A stretch of 64,000 nt of DNA from Oceanicola sp. (GCA_017792405.1 CP051231.1:2502150-2566149), one strand, 5' to 3'; positions 11,517 through 20,952 are shown, numbered from the stretch's first letter. The notes: generated by a model not told the origin, from the sequence alone. Numbers and translations: made by a program.

Positions 11517-12014
11517 ATGGCAGAGCGGATCACGGCAAAACCACTGACGGCAGAAGGGTTTAGGCCCTTTGGTGACGTGATCGAGCCGGAGGGGGCGCCG
11601 GACAAGTTAATCAATGCTGGCCTCTGCGGGCGGTTCCACGACAGGGCGCGGCTGGACTTTGGCGACGGGCGGGCCGGGCTTTCACTCTTTGATGCGGAGG
11701 CGCGGGAATGGCCTTTGAGGGTGGATCTGGTGGAGCGTCATCCGGAGGGGAGCCAAGCGTTTATGCCCGTTTCCGGCGCGCGGATGATCGTGGTCGTCGC
11801 TGAGGATGAAGGCGGGATTCCCGTTAATTATCAGGCTTTTGTCAGCCTGCCGGGGCAGGTGGTGAATCTGCTGAGGAACACGTGGCACGGAGTGCTGGCG
11901 CCGCTTGGCGAGCGGGGGCAGTTCGCTGTTTTGGACCGGATCGGAGAGGGGGCAAACCTTGAGGAATACCCGCTCGATCCGCCGCTTTGGGTGGACCCCG
12001 GCGAGGGCGCTTGA
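11517..12014 (+). CDS. allA: Ureidoglycolate lyase
   Basis: This 165-residue cupin-fold AllA family member splits ureidoglycolate into glyoxylate and urea. Family features include the N-terminal [17 protein letters not shown] and the central [14 protein letters not shown]. The ATG follows AAAGGGAG. It is divergent from hiuH across 111 bp and convergent with gap. Its urea product can feed the urease encoded downstream. Confidence 0.95.
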   Translation: MAERITAKPLTAEGFRPFGDVIEPEGAPDKLINAGLCGRFHDRARLDFGDGRAGLSLFDAEAREWPLRVDLVERHPEGSQAFMPVSGARMIVVVAEDEGGIPVNYQAFVSLPGQVVNLLRNTWHGVLAPLGERGQFAVLDRIGEGANLEEYPLDPPLWVDPGEGA

Positions 12015-12066
12015 CCGCGCATTAGCGCACATCAGGGAGAAATCAGCCCATTAACCTTCAAAAATG

Positions 12067-12110
12067 CTGATGCACATCTGATGCACATCCCATGCACAAC
12101 TGATGCATAC
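12067..12110. repeat. Four 11-bp tandem repeats (CTGATGCACAT type)
   Basis: Four adjacent 11-bp units read CTGATGCACAT, CTGATGCACAT, CCCATGCACAA and CTGATGCATAC. The first two are identical and all share an ATGCAY core. The period is close to one helical turn. The array lies between the convergent allA and gap genes, so it is not an obvious promoter operator. Function is unknown. Confidence 0.8.
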
Positions 12111-12177
12111 GCGATCTGGCCCAGTCGCAAACCTTAACGGGCCGCACGCGCGCTGCCTCAGATGCCCCCTCCCCGGC

Positions 12178-13149
12178 TCAGGTGTCCATCCGCTCGGCCA
12201 TGTCGAGCATCCGGGCGGAGAAGCCCCACTCGTTGTCATACCAGCCGAAGACGCGGGTCAGCCCGCCGGCAACCGAGGTCTCGCGCGGGGCGACGATGAG
12301 GCTCTCGGGGCGGGCGCGCAGATCGGAGGAGACGAGCGGCTGGTTGGTGCTGCCGATGATCGGGCCACGGGCGGCGGCGAGGGCGGCGTTGACCGCCTCG
12401 GCCGTGGCCCTTTCGCGGGTGCTCACGGTGAGGTCGATGGCGGAGACCGAGGCGGTGGGCACGCGGAGGGCGCGCGCCTCGATCCGGCCTGCGAGGGCGG
12501 GCAGCACCCGGTCGATCAATCGGGCGGCGGAGGTGGTGGTGGGCACCATCGAGAGGGCGGCGGCGCGGGAGCGTTCGGGCGCCTTGCGCGGTGCGTCCAC
12601 CGTGGGCTGGGCGCCGGTGTAGCAATGGACGGTGGTCATCTGCCCGGCCTCAACTCCGAAGGCCTCGTCGAGCACCCGCAGCAGCGGCGCGAGGGCGTTG
12701 GTGGTGCAGGAGGCGTTGGATACGATCCGCTGGCCGGAGAGCGCGGCATCGTTCGCGCCCATGACCACAGTGACATCGGCCTCGTCGGAGGGGCCGGAGA
12801 CGAGCACCGAGCGCGCGCCAGCCGCCAGCCCGCGCTCGGCCACGAAGCGCTTGCCTGCCAACCCGGTACATTCGAGCACCACGTCGACGCCGGAGAGATC
12901 GAGGGTGGAGAGATCGGGCGTGGCGGTGAAGCGGATCGGCTTGCCGCTGACGATGAGTTGCTCGGGGCCGGTCGTCACCTCGCCCGGCCAAGGGCCGAAA
13001 ACGGAGTCGTAGGCGAAGAGATAGGCGCAGGTCTCGATCGGCTCGATATCGTTGATCAGCGCGAGGGTGATGCCGGGCCGGGAGGCGAGGAGTTGGCGGA
13101 GGACGGTGCGACCGATCCGGCCGAAACCGTTGATGGCAATGGTGGTCAT
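12178..13149 (-). CDS. gap: Type I glyceraldehyde-3-phosphate dehydrogenase
   Basis: This 323-residue enzyme oxidises glyceraldehyde-3-phosphate to 1,3-bisphosphoglycerate. It has the N-terminal Rossmann motif INGFGRIGR, an Asp in ALINDI that favours NAD, and the catalytic-cysteine motif SNASCTTN near residue 148. The C-terminus holds WYDNEWGFS. The ATG was chosen at MTTIAINGFG, with AGGAG upstream; the longer frame runs back into the upstream acetyltransferase. No other glycolytic genes lie nearby, so it may be one of several copies in the genome. Confidence 0.94.
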   Translation of the reverse strand: MTTIAINGFGRIGRTVLRQLLASRPGITLALINDIEPIETCAYLFAYDSVFGPWPGEVTTGPEQLIVSGKPIRFTATPDLSTLDLSGVDVVLECTGLAGKRFVAERGLAAGARSVLVSGPSDEADVTVVMGANDAALSGQRIVSNASCTTNALAPLLRVLDEAFGVEAGQMTTVHCYTGAQPTVDAPRKAPERSRAAALSMVPTTTSAARLIDRVLPALAGRIEARALRVPTASVSAIDLTVSTRERATAEAVNAALAAARGPIIGSTNQPLVSSDLRARPESLIVAPRETSVAGGLTRVFGWYDNEWGFSARMLDMAERMDT

Positions 13150-13212
13150 GGGGGGCTCCTGCGGTTTGGCCGGAAGGTGGTCTGCTCCGGCGGGAATGGC
13201 AAGGGCGCAGGC

Positions 13213-13235
13213 GTGGCGGGACGAGTCCCGCCCTA
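13213..13235. repeat. Short palindromic repeat, GGCGGGAC/GTCCCGCC, copy 1
   Basis: GGCGGGAC-GA-GTCCCGCC forms a compact hairpin. The flanking CTA is the stop codon (TAG on the minus strand) of the acetyltransferase gene. The same 23-base string recurs at 18224-18246, again ending in a stop codon. Confidence 0.8.
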
Positions 13236-13700
13236 GGGGGTGTCGAGCCGGAACTTCAGGAAGCGCTGGCCTGCGTGGGTGACTTCGCCCAGGGGCGCGG
13301 CACCGATGCGGCGGAGTGCCGAGAGGTTGCGGCGGGAGGGGGCGAGCAGGAAGGTGACGAAGGGGATGCGCGGGTCGGCGCGGGCGTGGTCCAGCGCCTG
13401 GGCGGCGAGGCGGCGGCCCTGGCCGAAGGCGGCGGGGGTGAGGACGAGGCCGAAATCCCACTCGTCGCCCTCTTTCTGGAAGCCGCCCCAGCCGATGTAG
13501 CTCTCGCCGTCGAGAAAGGCCCAGTGGCCGAGGCCGTCGCGCGCCCATGTCGCCTCTTTCGCGGCGACGAAATCGGCAACGTCATCGAGGGTCCACGGCT
13601 GGGTGAGCAGCGGCAGGTGGGCGGCGATGCGCGGGTCGTTCATGTGGGCGAGCAGCAGGTCGGGAGCGATCTGGGGCAAGCGGGTGAAGGTGACGGGCAT
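13233..13700 (-). CDS. GNAT-family N-acetyltransferase
   Basis: This 155-residue protein fits the RimJ/RimL-like GNAT subgroup (Acetyltransf_3). It begins with VTFTRLPQIAPDLLLAHMND, continues with a WTLDDVADFVAA segment, and has an acetyl-CoA loop region (AAFGQGRRLAAQAL) near residue 95. The substrate cannot be told. It is upstream of gap in the same direction. Its TAG stop is supplied by the last three bases of a short palindromic repeat. Confidence 0.85.
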   Translation of the reverse strand: MPVTFTRLPQIAPDLLLAHMNDPRIAAHLPLLTQPWTLDDVADFVAAKEATWARDGLGHWAFLDGESYIGWGGFQKEGDEWDFGLVLTPAAFGQGRRLAAQALDHARADPRIPFVTFLLAPSRRNLSALRRIGAAPLGEVTHAGQRFLKFRLDTP

Positions 13701-13809
13701 GGGGCGGCTCCGGTTGGCTTGGCGATGGCATAGAGGGGCAAGGCTGGGGGAGGAAGCCGGTGCGGGCCGGGATGACGGGGGTGTGATGGGGGATTGCGCG
13801 GCGCGTGCG

Positions 13810-13834
13810 AATCGTAATATTAAAAGTTACGATT
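13810..13834. promoter_or_regulatory. Inverted repeat before the Rrf2 gene (candidate autoregulatory operator)
   Basis: AATCGTAA and TTACGATT are perfect 8-bp arms around a 9-base AT-only-but-one spacer. They lie 15 bp before the rrf2-type start codon in an otherwise very GC-rich sequence. A possible -10 (TAATAT) overlaps the left arm. Binding by the Rrf2 protein is inferred. Confidence 0.6.
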
Positions 13835-13848
13835 AAACGGAGGCGCGG

Positions 13849-14310
13849 ATGAAACGCGACAGCAGACTCTCGATGGTGCTCCATGCGCTGCTGCACATGG
13901 CCGATCATGAGGGGCCGATGAGCTCTGAGGTGCTGGCCAAGTGCATGTGCACCAACCCGGTGGTGGTGCGGCGCACGATGGGGCTGCTGCGCGAGGCCGG
14001 GCTGGTGCGGGCGACGCGCGGCGCGGCGGGCGGCTGGGAACTGGCGGTGCCCTTGGAGGGCGTCACCCTGCGGCAGCTGCACGAGGCGCTCGGGGAGCCG
14101 ACGGTCTTTGCCATCGGCCACAAGAACGAGGCGCCGGGCTGCCTTGTGGAGCAGGCGGTGAACGCGGTGATGGACGATGCCTTTGCCGCCGCCGAGGCGC
14201 TGCTGCTGGAGCGGTTCGCCGCCGTCACGCTGGCCGATCTGGCCAAGGAATTCAGCGCCCGGTTCGCGGCGCACAGGTCCGGCGTGAAGGCCCGGATAGC
14301 AAAAGGATAA
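13849..14310 (+). CDS. Rrf2-family transcriptional regulator
   Basis: This 153-residue protein has the Rrf2 winged helix at its N-terminus (LSMVLHALLHMADHEG, then SSEVLAKCMCTNPVVVRR) and the wing motif ATRGAAGGWEL. It lacks the three closely spaced cysteines of IscR. It therefore resembles the YwnA/NsrR-like branch without an obvious Fe-S site, although single cysteines occur near residues 31 and 33. It precedes a thioredoxin-reductase-like gene by 4 bp, so the pair is probably a redox-responsive operon. Confidence 0.88.
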   Translation: MKRDSRLSMVLHALLHMADHEGPMSSEVLAKCMCTNPVVVRRTMGLLREAGLVRATRGAAGGWELAVPLEGVTLRQLHEALGEPTVFAIGHKNEAPGCLVEQAVNAVMDDAFAAAEALLLERFAAVTLADLAKEFSARFAAHRSGVKARIAKG

Positions 14311-14314
14311 CCCC

Positions 14315-15193
14315 ATGACATTCGATGCGATCGTGATCGGCGGTGGCCCCGCCGGCCAATCTGTTGCGCTCCAGCTTCTGCGGGCGCGGCGCACTGTGGC
14401 GGTGGTGGATGCCGGCCAGCCCCGCAATGCGCGGGCGGCCCATGCGCAGGGTTTCTTCACCCGAGACGGCACGCCGCCTGCCAGCCTGCTGGAGATTTCT
14501 CGGGCGCAGTTGGAGAAATACGGCACGCTGGAGTGGGTCGAGGGCGAGGCGGTGGCGGCCGAAGGCGAGATCGACGGCTTCCGAGTGACGCTGGCGGGGG
14601 GCCGGGTGCTGGAGGGGCGGCGGCTGGTGCTGGCCACCGGCGTGCGAGATGACTTGCCGGAAGTCGAAGGGCTGGAGCCGCTCTGGGGGCGGCAGGTGTT
14701 TCACTGTCCCTACTGCCACGGCTACGAGCTGGAGCAGGGCGACATTGGCGTGATCGGCAGTTCGGAGCTGGTGGTGCATATGGCGGAGCTGATCACCGAG
14801 TGGGGCGAGGTGACGTTTTTGCCCTTCGGGTTCGTGCCCGCGCCGGAGCAGGTGGCGGCGATGGAGGCGCGAGGCGTGCGGGTGGAAGAGGCGGCGCTGG
14901 TGCGGCTGGAGGCCGGGCCGGTGGCGCATCTGGCAGACGGGCGGGCGCTGAAATTCGACGGGCTCTTTGCCGCGAGCCGAGTCTGGCCCGCCTCGCCGAT
15001 TGCGGAGGCACTGGGCTGCGCGGTGGAAGAGACGCCGATGGGCGGCATTGTGGTTGTGGACGCGATGGGCGCGACCAGCGTGGCGGGCGTGTTCTCCTGC
15101 GGGGATGCGGCGCGGCAGCCGCATTCGATCGCGCTGGCCGTGGGGCAAGGCGCCTTTGCCGGAGCGGCGGTGCATCGGAGCCTGGCGTTCTGA
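14315..15193 (+). CDS. Thioredoxin-reductase-like FAD/NAD(P) oxidoreductase
   Basis: This 292-residue flavoprotein has the FAD motif GGGPAG at residue 9, a redox-active C131-P-Y-C134 followed by HGYE, and a C-terminal FAD motif (GVFSCGDAA). The CPYC context matches the TrxB-like subgroup paired with Rrf2 regulators rather than housekeeping TrxB, which usually has CATC. It may reduce a thiol or low-molecular-weight disulphide. It is the second gene of the rrf2 operon. Confidence 0.87.
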   Translation: MTFDAIVIGGGPAGQSVALQLLRARRTVAVVDAGQPRNARAAHAQGFFTRDGTPPASLLEISRAQLEKYGTLEWVEGEAVAAEGEIDGFRVTLAGGRVLEGRRLVLATGVRDDLPEVEGLEPLWGRQVFHCPYCHGYELEQGDIGVIGSSELVVHMAELITEWGEVTFLPFGFVPAPEQVAAMEARGVRVEEAALVRLEAGPVAHLADGRALKFDGLFAASRVWPASPIAEALGCAVEETPMGGIVVVDAMGATSVAGVFSCGDAARQPHSIALAVGQGAFAGAAVHRSLAF

Positions 15194-15208
15194 GCCGCGC
15201 GCGCCGCC

Positions 15209-16039
<831 letters not shown>

Positions 16040-16108
16040 GGCGGTCTTTCCTGAGGTGGGCCTCTGGTAGCACCGCGCGGGGCGGGCTGGAAAGCCCCCT
16101 GCCCCGGG

Positions 16109-16882
16109 TCAGCCGATGGTTCGTGCTCGGGCGGTGGCGGCAGAGAGGCCCTCGGCGATGAGGCCTGCGAGCGGGGAGGCGCGCATGGCCTCGAGCCCGG
16201 CGGCGGTGGTGCCGGCGTAGTCGACCATCTCCTGCACGTGCTCGGCGGGCGTGGGGCCAGTGGCCATCATCCGGCCTGCGGCGAGGAAGAGCTGGCGGGT
16301 GGCGGCGAGGGCGGTTTGGGGGGCGATGCCCTCGCTCTCGGCATAGCGTTGCACCGCTTCGGCGAAGAAGGCGACGAAGCCGGGGACGGGGCCGGTGATG
16401 GCGGTGAAGACATCGAGCTGCGCTTCGTCCGGCAGTTCGGCGGAGGCGCCGAGGGCGGAGAAGAGTTCGGTGGCGAGGGATTTGTCGGCCGCCGAGGCGC
16501 CGGGCGCGGCGGCGAAAGGGGAGAAGGCGAGGCGGTCGCCGGCGGCGGGGGAGGACATGGCGCGGATCGTGCGGGTGCTTCCTGTCAGCTCGGTCAAGCG
16601 GGCAAGGGTGATGCCGGCCATGGTGGAGAGCACGGGTTTATCGGTGGTGATTCCGAGGGCGGGGGCGGCGGCGGGCGGGACGCAGAGCAGGAGCGCGTCG
16701 GCCTCTGCGGCGGCCTCGGCGGGTGTGGTGGTGCGGCAGGGCAGCCCCTCGGTCGAGGTGCCGGTGGTGTTGGCGAGGATCAGCCGCGCGGGCGGGTGGC
16801 CTGAGGCGATGAGGCCACGGGCGATCTCGCGGCCCAGCATGCCGGTGCCGATGAGGGCGAGGGTCGTTTGAGCGAGTGTCAT
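16109..16882 (-). CDS. ProC-like NAD(P)-dependent reductase
   Basis: This 257-residue protein has an N-terminal Rossmann domain (LIGTGMLGREIARGL) and a C-terminal pyrroline-5-carboxylate reductase dimerisation domain (FTAITGPVPGFVAFFAEA, MVDYAGTTAAGLEAM). The canonical ProC motif SGSGPAY is replaced by TGPVPGF, so the substrate may differ from pyrroline-5-carboxylate. It follows allE's upstream side in the same direction and is divergent from the preA-like gene. Confidence 0.82.
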   Translation of the reverse strand: MTLAQTTLALIGTGMLGREIARGLIASGHPPARLILANTTGTSTEGLPCRTTTPAEAAAEADALLLCVPPAAAPALGITTDKPVLSTMAGITLARLTELTGSTRTIRAMSSPAAGDRLAFSPFAAAPGASAADKSLATELFSALGASAELPDEAQLDVFTAITGPVPGFVAFFAEAVQRYAESEGIAPQTALAATRQLFLAAGRMMATGPTPAEHVQEMVDYAGTTAAGLEAMRASPLAGLIAEGLSAATARARTIG

Positions 16883-16994
16883 GAAGCCTCCGTGCGATGC
16901 GCCTCCCCTGCCCTAGCGGAGTGGCGCGGCTTGGGGAAGCGCGGCGGCGAGCCCGGCCAAGGCCCGCTGCCAACCGGCGGTTGTGACTATTTTT

Positions 16995-17008
16995 TGATCA
17001 TTTGGTCA
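16995..17008. promoter_or_regulatory. AT-rich TGAYCA pair in the divergent proC-like/preA-like region
   Basis: TGATCA and TGGTCA lie two bases apart in a short AT-rich island, in a 223-bp divergent intergenic region that is otherwise GC-rich. This suits an operator or promoter element but no regulator gene is adjacent. Confidence 0.3.
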
Positions 17009-17105
17009 GAAATTTGCGGCCACGGGCTCGGCCGCGCGTGAATTTCATTGACCGAACGGGGGCAACGGGCGGACGCTGGAGGGGAAACAGAGGATCGAGG
17101 ACGCC

Positions 17106-18203
17106 GTGGCAAACACACTTGCAACCACTTTCACTGGACTTGAGTTCGTTAACCCCTTCGTGCTGGCCTCGGCCCCGCCGACGGAGAGCAAACGGAAAAT
17201 CCTGAAGGCCTTTGAGGCCGGTTGGGGCGGCGTGGTGACCAAGACCATCGGGCTGCACCCGGTGGAAAACGTGGCCGGGCCGAAAACGATCTACCAGCGG
17301 ACCAGCGAGCAGAAGCCCTATGTCTCGCGGATAAAGCGGCCCGACACCGTCTCGCACTCGTCGTGGAACTGGGAGCTGATCTCGGACCAGCCGCTGGAGC
17401 AATGGCTGCCCGATCTCGAAGAGATCAAGACCACCTACCCCGACCGCATGGTGATTGCCTCCATCATGGCCGGCTGCGGCAACGAGGAGGAGATGGAAGC
17501 CTGGCGCAAGCTGGCGCGGGCCGTGGTGAACGTGGGCTGCGATGCGCTGGAGCTGAACCTCTCCTGCCCGCATATGGACCGCAAGGACATGGGCGCGAAC
17601 ATCGCCAATGACGAGGATATCATCCGCGCCATCCTGAAGGCGGTGAAGAGCGCGGTGGATGTGCCTGTCTGGGTCAAACTGACGCCCGCGACCTCGACCC
17701 TCGTGGACGCCGCCGGGGCGGCCTATGAGGCGGGCGCAGCCTCGATCTCGCTGTGCAACACCTTCCCCTCGCTGCCGCTGATGGACCCGGAGACGCTGAA
17801 GTTCGAGGTGGAGGTCGACGGGCTCGTCACCTCCGGCGGGCTGGGCGGGCTGGCGATTTTGCATCAGGCATTGCAGCGGGTTTCGGACATCTCCCGCGCC
17901 TATCCCGACCAGTCGATCTCGGGGATCGGCGGGATCAAGGGCTTCCGCGAGGCGTTCAACTTTATCGTTCACGGCGCGGGCAACCTGCAGGTTTGCACCG
18001 CAGCGATGGAAGAGAAAGGCAGCGGCGGCGTGGGCGTGCAGCTCATTCAGGAGCTGAAGGACGACCTGAGCGACTACATGGAGCGCATGGGCCATTCTTC
18101 GATTGAAGACTTCCGGGGGATCGCGCGGGAGCGGATCGTGGAGCACGCGCAGGTGCGCCGGAAGAGCGAAGAATACAACGGCGGCTACGCGAAATCCGCC
18201 TGA
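17106..18203 (+). CDS. PreA-like dihydropyrimidine/dihydroorotate dehydrogenase-fold flavoprotein, no Fe-S domain
   Basis: This 365-residue TIM-barrel flavoprotein resembles the FMN domain of dihydropyrimidine dehydrogenase subunit PreA (NPFVLASAPPT, GWGGVVTKTIG, LELNLSCPH, VWVKLTP, ISGIGGI, GAGNLQVCTAAM). PreA is usually about 410-435 residues and ends in a 4Fe-4S domain; this protein ends before any CxxC cluster. The start is GTG with a GAGG sequence upstream. No preT, hydantoinase or beta-ureidopropionase gene is nearby. A role in pyrimidine or related N-heterocycle catabolism is inferred; the substrate is uncertain. Confidence 0.75.
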   Translation: MANTLATTFTGLEFVNPFVLASAPPTESKRKILKAFEAGWGGVVTKTIGLHPVENVAGPKTIYQRTSEQKPYVSRIKRPDTVSHSSWNWELISDQPLEQWLPDLEEIKTTYPDRMVIASIMAGCGNEEEMEAWRKLARAVVNVGCDALELNLSCPHMDRKDMGANIANDEDIIRAILKAVKSAVDVPVWVKLTPATSTLVDAAGAAYEAGAASISLCNTFPSLPLMDPETLKFEVEVDGLVTSGGLGGLAILHQALQRVSDISRAYPDQSISGIGGIKGFREAFNFIVHGAGNLQVCTAAMEEKGSGGVGVQLIQELKDDLSDYMERMGHSSIEDFRGIARERIVEHAQVRRKSEEYNGGYAKSA

Positions 18204-18223
18204 GGCGGGGTATGTAGAGCGGT

Positions 18224-18246
18224 GTGGCGGGACGAGTCCCGCCCTA
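18224..18246. repeat. Short palindromic repeat, GGCGGGAC/GTCCCGCC, copy 2 (possible bidirectional terminator)
   Basis: This is a 23-base exact match to the repeat at 13213-13235. The hairpin lies between the convergent preA-like and urtE genes, and its CTA end is the urtE stop codon (TAG). There is no T run, so a terminator role is only inferred. Confidence 0.75.
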
Positions 18247-18939
18247 CACGCTCACCTCTGCCATAAGCGCCGACTTCTCGATCTCGCCGCGGGCACCGGA
18301 GGCCCGCACCTCGCCGCGGCGGAGCACCACGAAACGGTCGGCGAGGTTGTAGGCGAACTCGAAATACTGCTCGACGAGGATGATTGCCATATCGCCCCGG
18401 TCGCGCAGGTATTCGATGACCTTGCCGATCTGCTGGATGATGTTGGGCTGAATGCCCTCGGTCGGCTCGTCGAGCAGAAGCAGCTTGGGCTTGGTCATCA
18501 TCGCGCGGGCGATGGCGAGTTGCTGCTGCTGGCCGCCGGAGAGGTCGCCGCCGCGCCTGCCGATGAACTCCTTGAGGATCGGGAAGAGCTCGAAGACCTC
18601 GCCGGGGATCTCGTGCTCTGAGCGGGGGAGACAGGCGTAGGCGGTCTCCAGATTTTCCTTCACGGTGAGCAGCGGGAAGATGTCACGCCCCTGCGGCACA
18701 TAGGCGAGGCCGCGTTGAGCCATCTCGTGGGCGGGGAGCTTGCCGATCTCGGTGCCGTCGAAGGTGACGCTGCCGCCGGAGCGGGCGTGGGTGCCGCTGA
18801 TCGCCTTCATCAGGGAGGTCTTGCCGACGCCATTGGTGCCCATGACGCAGGTGACCTCGCCCTGCCGGGCCTCCATCGAGATGCCGTGCAGGATCTGGCT
18901 GTGGCCATAGTGCAGGGTGAGGCCGTCGAGCGTGAGCAT
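18244..18939 (-). CDS. urtE: Urea ABC transporter ATP-binding protein UrtE
   Basis: This 231-residue LivF-like ATPase has Walker A GTNGVGKTS, the signature LSGGQQQQLAIARAM and Walker B KLLLLDEPTEGIQP. The EGIQP sequence after Walker B is typical of UrtE. It is the last gene of urtABCDE. The ATG at MLTLDGLTLHYG matches the usual family start. An in-frame TTG at 18966 has GAGGTG upstream and overlaps urtD, and is the alternative start. Confidence 0.93.
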   Translation of the reverse strand: MLTLDGLTLHYGHSQILHGISMEARQGEVTCVMGTNGVGKTSLMKAISGTHARSGGSVTFDGTEIGKLPAHEMAQRGLAYVPQGRDIFPLLTVKENLETAYACLPRSEHEIPGEVFELFPILKEFIGRRGGDLSGGQQQQLAIARAMMTKPKLLLLDEPTEGIQPNIIQQIGKVIEYLRDRGDMAIILVEQYFEFAYNLADRFVVLRRGEVRASGARGEIEKSALMAEVSV

Positions 18940-18955
18940 AGCGGGTTTTGGAGAG

Positions 18956-19696
18956 TCAGCGGCCAAGATACACCTCGATGACTTCGGGGTTGGAGGTGAC
19001 GTGGTCGAGCGAGCCTTCGGCCAGCACCGAGCCTTCGTGGAGCACGGTCACCTTGCATTCGAGCCGGCGGACAAACTCCATGTCGTGCTCGACGACCACC
19101 ACCGCGCGGGTTTTGGCCGCTTCCTTCAGGATGTCGGTGGTGTGCTCACGCTCGGCGAGGGTCATGCCCGCCGCCGGTTCGTCGACCAGCAGGAGGCGGG
19201 GCTCCTGCGCCAGCAACATGCCGATTTCGAGCCATTGCTTCTGGCCGTGAGAGAGCTCCCCGGAGGTGCGCTCCAGCTCACCCGACAGGCCGATCTCGGC
19301 GGCGAGTTCAACCACGCGGTTCTGGTCGGCCTTGGAGGGTTTCCAGAACAGCACCGAGGACCAGCCGCGCTTGTTTTGCAGCGCCATGGTGAGGTTTTCG
19401 CGGACGGATTGATCCTCGAAAACGGTCGGCTTCTGGAATTTCCGGCCAATGCCCGCCTGGGCGATCTTGGCCTCGTTCATCCCCACCAAGTTGCGACTCA
19501 TCTCGCCCCAGATCACCTTGCCCTCGTCGGGCTTGGTCTTGCCGGTGACGATATCCATGAAGGTCGTCTTGCCGGCGCCGTTGGGGCCGATGATGGCGCG
19601 TAGCTCGGCCTCGCCGATGTTGAAGCTGAGGTTCCGGATGGCCTTGTAGCCATCGAAGGTGACGGAGATGCCGTTGACTTCAAGCAGGGTGCTCAT
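18956..19696 (-). CDS. urtD: Urea ABC transporter ATP-binding protein UrtD
   Basis: This 246-residue LivG-like ATPase has Walker A GPNGAGKTTF, the signature LSHGQKQWLEIGMLL and Walker B RLLLVDEPAAGM. LSHGQKQWLEI is diagnostic for UrtD. It pairs with UrtE to drive high-affinity urea uptake. Its ATG overlaps the urtC stop by four bases, showing tight coupling. Confidence 0.95.
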   Translation of the reverse strand: MSTLLEVNGISVTFDGYKAIRNLSFNIGEAELRAIIGPNGAGKTTFMDIVTGKTKPDEGKVIWGEMSRNLVGMNEAKIAQAGIGRKFQKPTVFEDQSVRENLTMALQNKRGWSSVLFWKPSKADQNRVVELAAEIGLSGELERTSGELSHGQKQWLEIGMLLAQEPRLLLVDEPAAGMTLAEREHTTDILKEAAKTRAVVVVEHDMEFVRRLECKVTVLHEGSVLAEGSLDHVTSNPEVIEVYLGR

Positions 19697-20922
19697 TGGC
19701 CCTCCTCCTCGCGCTTGGCGCCTGCGTCAGGGCCGTAGTCCGCCCCGTGGCGGTTGGAGGGCAGGCGCGCGGTGACGAGGTCGAAGAGGCCGCCGATGCC
19801 CTTGGGGGCGAAGAGGGTGACGAGGACGAAGGTGAGGCCGAGCAGGACCGTCCACCAATCGACCCAGCTGATGGTGTAGAAGCCGAGCGGGATGTCGGGG
19901 GCCTGACCGCCGGTGAAGTAGGTGCTGACGAGGGAGACCAGCGCCGCGCCGATCACCGCGCCGTAGAGGCGGCCCCTGCCCCCGATGGCGACCCACACCG
20001 CGAGGTAAATCGAGGCGATGGGGGCGATTTCGGCCGGGTTGATGATGCCCGCCTGCGGATAGTAGAGCGCGCCTGCGATGCCTGCGATGCAGGCGGTGAG
20101 GGTAAACATGGCGAGTTTGTAGGTTTCGACCGAGTAGCCGAGGAAGCGGACGCGGGCCTCGTTGTCGCGGATACCGCGGATGACCGACCCGAACTTGCCG
20201 GAGACGACGAAGGCGGCGAGCAGGTAGCCGAGGCCCAGCGCGAGGGCGGAGGCCCAGAGGAACCAGATGGAGACCACATCCTGGCTTGCGGTGACGCCGG
20301 GCAGGTTTTGCAGGCCGGAGAGGCCGTTGTTGCCCCGCAGGCCCGAGTCGTTCTGGAAGAGGTAGAGGGCCAACGCGAGGGTCATCGCCTGGGTGAGGAT
20401 CGACAGGTAGACGCCGGTGACGCGGGAGCGGAAGGCGAGCCAGCCGAAGACGAGGGCGAGAAGGCCCGGGACGGCGACGACGAGGATGAGTTGAAGCGTG
20501 AGGCTGTGGGCGAAGGACCAGATGAGTGGAAACTCGGAGGAGCCGACCACGCCGAAGATCTGGGTGCCGATCGAGTCGATCACCTCTTGCGGGGTGGGCG
20601 GGATCTGCTGGGCGGCCATGCTCTCGGTGACGATGAGGCGGGTGCGCTCATACATCAGCCACATGCCGATCATGTAGCCGCCGAGGCCGAAGAAGGCGAA
20701 GTGGCCGAGGGAGAGGATGCCGCAGTAGCCCCAGATGAGGTCCATCGCGACGGCGACGAGGCAGAGGCAGAGGGTTTTGCCGAGGGTCTTGACGAAACTG
20801 GTGGAGATGAGGCCGAGACCGAAGCCTTCGGAGGCGATGGTGACGGCCACGGTGAAGAGGCCGAGACAGGCGAGGAAGACAAGGATGGAGGGGTTACGGG
20901 CGATGAAGGAGCGGTTTTTCAT
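19693..20922 (-). CDS. urtC: Urea ABC transporter permease UrtC
   Basis: This 409-residue LivM-like permease has about nine or ten transmembrane helices. It contains the segment DLIWGYCGILSLGHFAFFGLGGY and the cytoplasmic EAA-like loop IRGIRDNEARVRFLGY. UrtC forms the channel with UrtB. The ATG at MKNRSFIARN has GAGGG upstream; the longer frame extends into a structured repeat. A 230-bp gap holding that repeat separates it from urtB. Confidence 0.94.
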   Translation of the reverse strand: MKNRSFIARNPSILVFLACLGLFTVAVTIASEGFGLGLISTSFVKTLGKTLCLCLVAVAMDLIWGYCGILSLGHFAFFGLGGYMIGMWLMYERTRLIVTESMAAQQIPPTPQEVIDSIGTQIFGVVGSSEFPLIWSFAHSLTLQLILVVAVPGLLALVFGWLAFRSRVTGVYLSILTQAMTLALALYLFQNDSGLRGNNGLSGLQNLPGVTASQDVVSIWFLWASALALGLGYLLAAFVVSGKFGSVIRGIRDNEARVRFLGYSVETYKLAMFTLTACIAGIAGALYYPQAGIINPAEIAPIASIYLAVWVAIGGRGRLYGAVIGAALVSLVSTYFTGGQAPDIPLGFYTISWVDWWTVLLGLTFVLVTLFAPKGIGGLFDLVTARLPSNRHGADYGPDAGAKREEEGQ

Positions 20923-20952
20923 TGGGTAGCCCTCGGGGTGAGAATGCAGAGC

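Noticed and set aside
17106..18243. PreA-like gene as a frameshifted full-length preA
   Set aside because: After the stop only 40 bp remain before urtE, and no CxxCxxC-encoding sequence is present in any frame there.
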